Source: an uncultured Chromatiaceae bacterium
GTDB lineage: Bacteria > Pseudomonadota > Gammaproteobacteria > Enterobacterales > Alteromonadaceae
Length of the DNA: 5,801 bases
Direction: 5' to 3'
Assembly: GCA_946482615.1 (NCBI GenBank)
Contig: CAMLSF010000212.1
Span: 1 to 5,801, forward strand
Shown here: positions 1 to 3,795 of the stretch, piece after piece
Position numbering within the stretch: position 1 is the stretch's first letter
Layout of the letters: each line of letters begins with the position of its first letter
The notes under the pieces: model-generated
The model's database searches: none
Told to the model about the DNA's origin: nothing
What the model saw: the letters and a program-made list of their open reading frames with translations, nothing else
Program-made: the position numbers and the translations under genes

Positions 1-153
1 GAAGCGCCGGTAGAAACAGCTCCGGTGGCTGCAGAAGCTGCTGTAGTAGTGGAAGCGCCGGTAGAAACAGCTCCGGTTGCTGAAGTACAAACTCCAGTAG
101 TGGAAGCTCCGGCAGAAACCGCTACTGTTGTGGAAGCCGCTGTAGAAGCAGAA
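1..153 (+). repeat. Tandem 51-bp repeats in the rne tail
   Basis: Three in-frame units of 51 bp (17 codons) begin at 1, 52 and 103. The first 26 bases of units 1 and 2 are identical (1-26 and 52-77). Unit 3 is diverged but keeps the frame and the E-A-P-x-E-T-A core. Units may continue upstream of the window. Each encodes an acidic Ala/Val/Pro/Glu segment, consistent with a disordered spacer whose length can change by repeat slippage. Confidence 0.85.
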
Positions 154-426
154 GAAGCACCAAAAGCCAAAACACGTAAAGCCCCTGTAAAAAAAGCAGC
201 GGCTGAAGTGAAGGCTCCGGCAGCTTCAGGCAACAGATACGCCAAAATGATCACGGCGGATATGACTAAACCTGTGGTAAAAGCTGAAAGCCAGACTGTA
301 GTTCAACCTACGGCTATGGATAACAGCGAGCGCCCACTGGTGGTAAGCTCAGAACGTCCGGCAGGCTCAGCCTCTGCCCGTCAAATGAGTGTTGCTCCTA
401 TGACCAAACCTGGTTCAGTTGAATAA
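1..426 (+). CDS. rne: Ribonuclease E, C-terminal tail (5' part outside window)
   Basis: The frame is open from base 1 and ends at TAA 424-426, giving the last 141 residues of a longer protein. The visible part is low-complexity. Residues 1-55 are Ala/Val/Glu/Pro repeats of EAPVETAPVAE type. A Lys/Arg/Ala patch follows (about 56-76), and then a tail with two M-x-x-A-x-M-T-K-P motifs (residues 83-91 and 129-137). This resembles the disordered C-terminal half of gammaproteobacterial RNase E, where E. coli has a related SAPMTRAP stretch. In the known family, the N-terminal half (not visible here) cleaves single-stranded RNA, and the C-terminal half scaffolds the degradosome and binds RNA, helicase, enolase and PNPase. 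The acidic repeats alone would not identify it; the call rests on the MTKP motifs and basic patch. Alternatives are another Ala/Pro/Glu-rich protein such as a TonB- or IF2-like linker. A strong terminator follows directly. Confidence 0.72.
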   Translation, partial: EAPVETAPVAAEAAVVVEAPVETAPVAEVQTPVVEAPAETATVVEAAVEAEEAPKAKTRKAPVKKAAAEVKAPAASGNRYAKMITADMTKPVVKAESQTVVQPTAMDNSERPLVVSSERPAGSASARQMSVAPMTKPGSVE

Positions 427-448
427 ACTGCTGTCAGCTAAGACGAAC

Positions 449-475
449 AAGGCCACCGCGAGGTGGCCTTTTTTT
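449..475 (+). terminator. Rho-independent terminator after rne
   Basis: A 9-bp perfect stem, AAGGCCACC (449-457) with GGTGGCCTT (462-470), closes a GCGA tetraloop and runs into seven T (469-475). It lies 23 bases after the rne stop codon. Read from the minus strand the same hairpin is followed only by GTTCGTCTT, so it could slow transcription coming from the convergent hydrolase genes but is a weaker terminator in that direction. Confidence 0.93.
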
Positions 476-480
476 ATGGC

Positions 481-495
481 GTTGACTGAGTCAAC
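481..495. repeat. Short palindrome between convergent genes
   Basis: GTTGACT (481-487) and AGTCAAC (489-495) are reverse complements around one central G. The palindrome sits between the rne terminator and the end of the minus-strand hydrolase gene. No T run follows on either strand, so it is not by itself a terminator. Its role is unknown and chance is possible. Confidence 0.4.
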
Positions 496-505
496 CAGAA
501 CCTGT

Positions 506-1549
506 TTAGTTGGTCGCAAAATGTGCCAGTACTTTGTCCAGAACCTGCTGACGAATATCATCCTGTTCAAACAACAGCTCATGCTTAGCGCCTTTGATCT
601 GCTGTAAACCACCGACACAACCTGAAGCCGGGTTATTTGCTAATGCGGCACAAAACTGCTGCTGCGCCGGTGCAGAAACTATGCTGTCCAGTTCTGCCTG
701 CATCAGCAACACTGGTATTTTGATTTTGTCCGCTTGCTGCTGCATTTGAGGTAACACAGCACAAGCCTGATCTAACCAGCCCCAGGTCGCCCCACCTAAT
801 TGCAGCTGAGGCTTCTGCTGATACAAGTCCTGCATCCACTGATAGCGTGCTTCCGACCCCGTCAGTTCATTGCCGTCAAAAGGCCCGGCACTATAGGCTT
901 TGTCAGCAAAACCAGCATAACCTTCTGTTGAAAATACCGAGACCAGACTGGCCAGACGACAGGCATCGCCCTCATCATAAAGCAGCTTGCCATTAATACC
1001 ATGCATAGGAGCAGACAGCGCCGCCTTTTGAAATACCGCAGGGTGCTGCTGTAAATACAAAGTACTGATAGCCCCGCCCATAGAGTGCCCTAACAGATAC
1101 AAAGGCTGCTGTGCAGGCTCTGCCAGCACGACACGACTGATCAGCTGATGCATATCATCGACATACTGCTGGAAATCTTCGATATGACCTTTGTGTGGGT
1201 TGTCGGTCAGACGATCTGACAAGCCCTGACCTCTGTGATCAAACATCAGCACCTGATAACCTTGTTGTGTCAGATCATAGGCCAGTTCCTGATACTTCAG
1301 ATAAGACTCGGTGCGGCCGTTGACAACCACAACAGTAGCTTTTGGTTCTGTTGCCTTAAGTGCTGCGCTCAGCAACACATAATGGATACTGCTGCCATCC
1401 TGCAGTTTTAACTGTTGAAGCTGCGCACTTTGCCAGAACGGGACGATTTGTTGCTGATAACGCAGATTAAACTCATCTGCGCCCTGCACCGGGGCCGTCA
1501 ACACAGTGCCTGTCAGTGCGACACAAAGCAGAGAATAGGTCAGTTTCAT
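506..1549 (-). CDS. Exported PldB-like lysophospholipase (alpha/beta hydrolase)
   Basis: A 347-residue alpha/beta hydrolase of the lysophospholipase L2/monoacylglycerol lipase group, close in length to E. coli PldB (about 340). The family releases fatty acids from lysophospholipids or monoacylglycerols. Visible landmarks are the oxyanion-side NGRTESYLKY (77-86), DHRGQGLSDR (104-113), the nucleophile elbow GHSMGG with Ser156, the probable acid Asp288 in AELD and the probable base His323 in GAKHELLFE. The DHRGQG and KHELLFE segments are typical of PldB. Residues 1 to about 23 form a signal peptide with likely cleavage near VQG-A, so the protein should be periplasmic or envelope-bound. Four cysteines in the mature part (197, 263, 300, 311) would allow disulfides. 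It is glutamine-rich, about one residue in eight. The ATG at 1549-1547 has AAGGA six bases upstream. It starts 3 nt after the preceding serine hydrolase gene. Fold and catalytic class are secure; the exact substrate is inferred. Confidence 0.88.
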   Translation of the reverse strand: MKLTYSLLCVALTGTVLTAPVQGADEFNLRYQQQIVPFWQSAQLQQLKLQDGSSIHYVLLSAALKATEPKATVVVVNGRTESYLKYQELAYDLTQQGYQVLMFDHRGQGLSDRLTDNPHKGHIEDFQQYVDDMHQLISRVVLAEPAQQPLYLLGHSMGGAISTLYLQQHPAVFQKAALSAPMHGINGKLLYDEGDACRLASLVSVFSTEGYAGFADKAYSAGPFDGNELTGSEARYQWMQDLYQQKPQLQLGGATWGWLDQACAVLPQMQQQADKIKIPVLLMQAELDSIVSAPAQQQFCAALANNPASGCVGGLQQIKGAKHELLFEQDDIRQQVLDKVLAHFATN

Positions 1550-1552
1550 ACG

Positions 1553-2569
1553 TCATCCTTTTTGGTTTTGGCTCAGCATCTTGATCAGAGCCGTTCTTAA
1601 GCTGTCATGGTAATAAGCCGCTCTGGCAAAATCAGCCGGGTCCAGCGATTGATTCTCCAGCACCACCAATGTCAGTTGGTGCTCCGGGTAATAGTTAAAT
1701 ACCGAAACATAACCCGGAATATAACCACCATGACTCCATTCAGTACCAGCTGCAGTTTCTGTCACCTGCACACCATAACCATAATAGACCTGGCCCCAAC
1801 GATGCTGGCGTAACAGCTGAGGCGTTGTCATTTGCCGCACACTGGTTTTACTGAGCTGTTGCTGCATACACAGAGGCAATACCGCCACATCGGCAGCAGA
1901 TGCAATCAGACCACCACTGGGTTCAGCTTCCACCGGCATAAAGCCGCTGATCGCTTTCAGTTGCCCCTGCTCTTCATGCCAGCCCCCGGTTGCGGTAGCG
2001 GCTTTGCCGGCAAAGCCGGAGTTATTCATCTGGCATTGCTGCAGCAACTGGCTGGCCAGCTCAGCATAAGGACGTTTTGTGACAGCTGTCAGAATTTGCC
2101 CCACTAACTGGAAATTTAAATTGTTATAACGAAACTGCCCATAGTTTTGCTGAGTGGACATATCCACCAGACCAGAGCCATGACTCAGTAAGTCAGCCAG
2201 CCGCACCGAGGCTGCCCAGGGCTGTTTCAGTTCAGGTAAATACTGTTTGACTGGAGCCTGTAAATCCAGAACACCAGATTGCACCTGCTGCATCACCAAC
2301 ACAGCGGCCAGAGTTTTGCTGATGGAGCCCACAAAAAAAGCCGTGTTCTGATCAAAAGCCGGGCCTGCCGCTAAAGAACCCCGTTGATACTGCCACAGGA
2401 TATCTTTTCCCTGCATCACCACAGCGGTCCCCTGAAACTCAGGCCGGCCTGCTATTTTTTTCTGCATGCTTTGTGTGAACAGCTCCAACTCTGACGCAGA
2501 AAAAGCTGCCTCAGCAGCCAGTAGATGGCCTGATAAAAAGATGAAAGGAAGACCAAAGATTTTGTACAT
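1553..2569 (-). CDS. Exported serine hydrolase, beta-lactamase (class C)/PBP4* family
   Basis: A 338-residue protein with the three active-site motifs of the class C beta-lactamase/D-Ala-D-Ala carboxypeptidase/esterase superfamily. These are S82-I-S-K85 (nucleophile and general base, in FFVGSISKT), Y148-N-N150 (YxN motif) and H280-G-G282 in WSHGGYIPGY (the place of the KTG box). The LLSHGSGL segment (127-134) is the family's usual LLSHTSGL. HGG instead of KTG is usual for the esterase/peptidase members and argues against a true beta-lactamase. Likely activities are D-amino-acid peptidase, esterase or transesterase; the substrate cannot be told from sequence. The first 21 or so residues form a signal peptide (AEA-AFS is a plausible cleavage site), so it acts outside the cytoplasm. 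An in-frame TAA two codons upstream fixes ATG 2569 as the earliest start. The Shine-Dalgarno is poor (GAG ten bases upstream). A terminator ends just before its leader, and the PldB-like gene follows 3 nt after its stop. Confidence 0.9.
   Translation of the reverse strand: MYKIFGLPFIFLSGHLLAAEAAFSASELELFTQSMQKKIAGRPEFQGTAVVMQGKDILWQYQRGSLAAGPAFDQNTAFFVGSISKTLAAVLVMQQVQSGVLDLQAPVKQYLPELKQPWAASVRLADLLSHGSGLVDMSTQQNYGQFRYNNLNFQLVGQILTAVTKRPYAELASQLLQQCQMNNSGFAGKAATATGGWHEEQGQLKAISGFMPVEAEPSGGLIASAADVAVLPLCMQQQLSKTSVRQMTTPQLLRQHRWGQVYYGYGVQVTETAAGTEWSHGGYIPGYVSVFNYYPEHQLTLVVLENQSLDPADFARAAYYHDSLRTALIKMLSQNQKG
1556..1560 (-). promoter_or_regulatory. Ribosome binding site for the PldB-like gene
   Basis: On the minus strand AAGGA lies six bases before the ATG at 1549. 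It sits inside the last codons (Lys-Gly) of the upstream serine hydrolase gene, whose TGA stop is 1555-1553. Ribosomes finishing the upstream gene pass over this site, which points to translational coupling. Confidence 0.8.
1999..2018. repeat. Perfect 20-bp palindrome inside the serine hydrolase gene
   Basis: The sequence is its own reverse complement over 20 bases, centred on GCCGGC between 2008 and 2009, with CGGCTTT and AAAGCCG arms. It encodes part of a Gly/Ala-rich stretch around residues 184-190. A hairpin in the mRNA is possible. No second copy was noticed in the window. Confidence 0.8.
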
Positions 2570-2652
2570 AAGTTACTGACTCAAAAGGAGGATAAAAACA
2601 AAGGCTAAGTCTACCTTTAGCCTTTGCTGTTGTAACCAAACTAAGGAGGTAT
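2570..2652 (-). promoter_or_regulatory. Intergenic leader with two CCTCCTT elements
   Basis: This 83-base gap holds the terminator at 2594-2626 and two minus-strand copies of CCTCCTT: one in ACCTCCTTAG (2650-2641), just after the upstream gene, and one in ATCCTCCTTTTGAG (2593-2580), in the leader of the downstream gene. ACCTCCTTA matches the conserved 3' end of bacterial 16S rRNA, so on the plus strand both read as strong Shine-Dalgarno sequences. I could not find a convincing -35/-10 pair for the downstream serine hydrolase gene here; a promoter may overlap the terminator, or the gene may rely on readthrough. Confidence 0.4.
2594..2626 (-). terminator. Rho-independent terminator after the first hydrolase gene
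   Basis: On the minus strand a 10-bp perfect stem, CAAAGGCTAA (2626-2617) with TTAGCCTTTG (2608-2599), closes an 8-base loop and is followed by TTTTTAT (2598-2592). It lies 26 bases after the TAA of the gene ending at 2653. It leaves only 24 bases between the end of the T run and the ATG of the next gene. On the plus strand no comparable T run follows. Confidence 0.85.
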
Positions 2653-3672
2653 TTATTTTGCAGGCAAGGCCAGTAACCAGTCCACCGCCTGAATTATCAG
2701 CCCGGGCTGCTGAAAAGGCACCAGATGATCGGAGTTTTTTAGCTCAAGATACTGGCCACCTGATTTTTTGGCCTGCAGCTGACTCCAGTCATCACCTTCC
2801 TGCAGCCAGGCCTTTAACTCTGTGTTTTTTTCCGGGTTTTGTTGGATTTGTTGTTGCTCAAAATCGGAGTTGATCACAGAAACCGGGCTTTGGGTATACA
2901 AAGGTAAGGTCTGATAGAGGTCCAAATCGTCGGCATAGGCGGCAATTTCTTTGGCCCTGCTTTGCTGACGTTCGATTCGCAGTCGTTGCTGTGCCATAAA
3001 ATCATAATATATCCAGTCCATCTGACTGGCATAGTCTGCAGCTAACAGCTTCTGCACCAGCGCCCGCTCCTGTTGCAGCTTTTTGGCCGTGCGCTCTGTC
3101 CAGACACCTTTGTGTAAGGCGGGCAACAACTCTGCCAGATTCGCTTTATACCAATCAGCCGGATACCCCTTGTATAAGGCTACTGAAGCTGGCCCTGGAA
3201 TATCAGGATCAATCAGCAGCAGCCCCTGCACACTAAATTCAGGGTTCTGCTGCACAAATAATAAAGTGGACACTGAAGCACTGGCAAAACTGAGCAGTAC
3301 AATACGGGGTTCGTTCAGAGCCTGCAGTACCGGCAGCAGATCCCTGGCAAAGCGCCTGTAAGAAGGGTCCGCCACGTCAGAACTCAGTCCCTGACCTAAT
3401 CTGTCGATGCTGTAAGTCCGGTACTTTTTTGCAAGCAGAGGTTGCAGTAAAGCAAACCAGCCGCTGTCGCTGTGCCAGTGTTCGTTTGGGCCAGACAACA
3501 ACACAAGGGCAGGCCCCTGATGTTCAAGCCCTAAAGCCCTTAACTGAAACTCAGCACCAGCCACTTTAACCAGGCTCACCCCAAGGGGCACGGCATCAGG
3601 AGATCCGGCCAGGGCCGGATTTAACCCGCAGCTTAACATAGCTATCAACAACCACTTCACTTGACTCATCAT
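2653..3672 (-). CDS. Exported alpha/beta hydrolase-fold protein with degenerate nucleophile elbow
   Basis: A 339-residue alpha/beta hydrolase-fold protein. Visible parts are LVLLSGPNE (57-65, oxyanion-side loop), YSIDRLGQGLSS (87-98, like the DxxGxG loop of active relatives), LLLIDPDIPG (151-160), the probable acid Asp270 in VINSDFE and the probable base His316 in NSDHLVPFQQP. The nucleophile elbow is atypical. Where relatives have GxSxG, this protein has S128-F-A-S-A132. Ungapped alignment to the neighbouring PldB-like protein over this strand, elbow and helix puts Ala130 at the nucleophile. Ser131 is the adjacent candidate. It may be an unusual hydrolase or a non-catalytic relative. Residues 1-22 form a signal peptide ending in ALA, so the mature protein is exported. 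Two ATGs are adjacent (3672 and 3669); GGAG at 3680-3677 is four bases from the first and seven from the second, which favours 3669. The gene is divergent from the membrane regulator and ends at its own terminator. Confidence 0.85.
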   Translation of the reverse strand: MMSQVKWLLIAMLSCGLNPALAGSPDAVPLGVSLVKVAGAEFQLRALGLEHQGPALVLLSGPNEHWHSDSGWFALLQPLLAKKYRTYSIDRLGQGLSSDVADPSYRRFARDLLPVLQALNEPRIVLLSFASASVSTLLFVQQNPEFSVQGLLLIDPDIPGPASVALYKGYPADWYKANLAELLPALHKGVWTERTAKKLQQERALVQKLLAADYASQMDWIYYDFMAQQRLRIERQQSRAKEIAAYADDLDLYQTLPLYTQSPVSVINSDFEQQQIQQNPEKNTELKAWLQEGDDWSQLQAKKSGGQYLELKNSDHLVPFQQPGLIIQAVDWLLALPAK

Positions 3673-3795
3673 TCTGCTCCATCAGTAAAACCCTGATGTT
3701 GCATCAGAAAAAGAACAGAACAACACAAGAGTTCCGGACATTTTTGTGATAAAAAGCTTACCCTTAGTCAAAGCTAGTTTGCGGACCTTTCTGAC
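3673..3795. promoter_or_regulatory. Divergent promoter region with repeated CATCAG/CTGATG hexamers
   Basis: This 123-bp gap separates two divergent genes and must hold or adjoin promoters for both. CATCAG (3680-3685), CTGATG (3693-3698) and CATCAG (3702-3707) form two overlapping inverted repeats, with 7-base and 3-base spacers. They lie just upstream of the hydrolase start and touch its GGAG ribosome site. Towards the regulator, TGTGATAAA (3745-3753) is a weak extended -10 candidate. On the minus strand TTGACT (3771-3766) is a good -35 match but has no convincing -10 at normal spacing. Promoter placement is uncertain; the repeats are directly visible. Confidence 0.4.

Noticed and set aside
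481..495. Palindrome as terminator for the minus-strand hydrolase genes
   Set aside because: The arms leave almost no loop and no T run follows on the minus strand. The hairpin at 449-475 is the better, though weak, candidate in that direction.
1832..2107. Plus-strand 91-codon frame as a gene
   Set aside because: It is the opposite strand of the serine hydrolase catalytic domain, which carries intact SxxK, YxN and HGG motifs.
1553..2569. True class C beta-lactamase (resistance gene)
   Set aside because: The third motif is HGG rather than KTG, and overall features match the broad esterase/peptidase branch of the superfamily. Nothing in the sequence supports antibiotic resistance.
2658..2873. 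Plus-strand 71-codon frame with TTG start and strong Shine-Dalgarno as a gene
   Set aside because: It lies entirely antisense to the 3' end of the alpha/beta hydrolase gene and its protein is Pro/Ala-rich with no recognisable domain. Kept only as part of a finding on the CCTCCTT elements.
3616..3672. Lipoprotein signal at Cys15 of the first hydrolase
   Set aside because: The residues before Cys15 are A-M-L-S, which fits a lipobox poorly. The ALA-G site at residues 20-23 fits ordinary signal peptidase I better.
3743..3771. TTGACT as -35 of a sigma70 promoter for the first hydrolase
   Set aside because: At 16-18 bases spacing the -10 positions read TCACAA, CACAAA or ACAAAA, and TATCAC sits only 14 bases away, so no convincing promoter pair exists.
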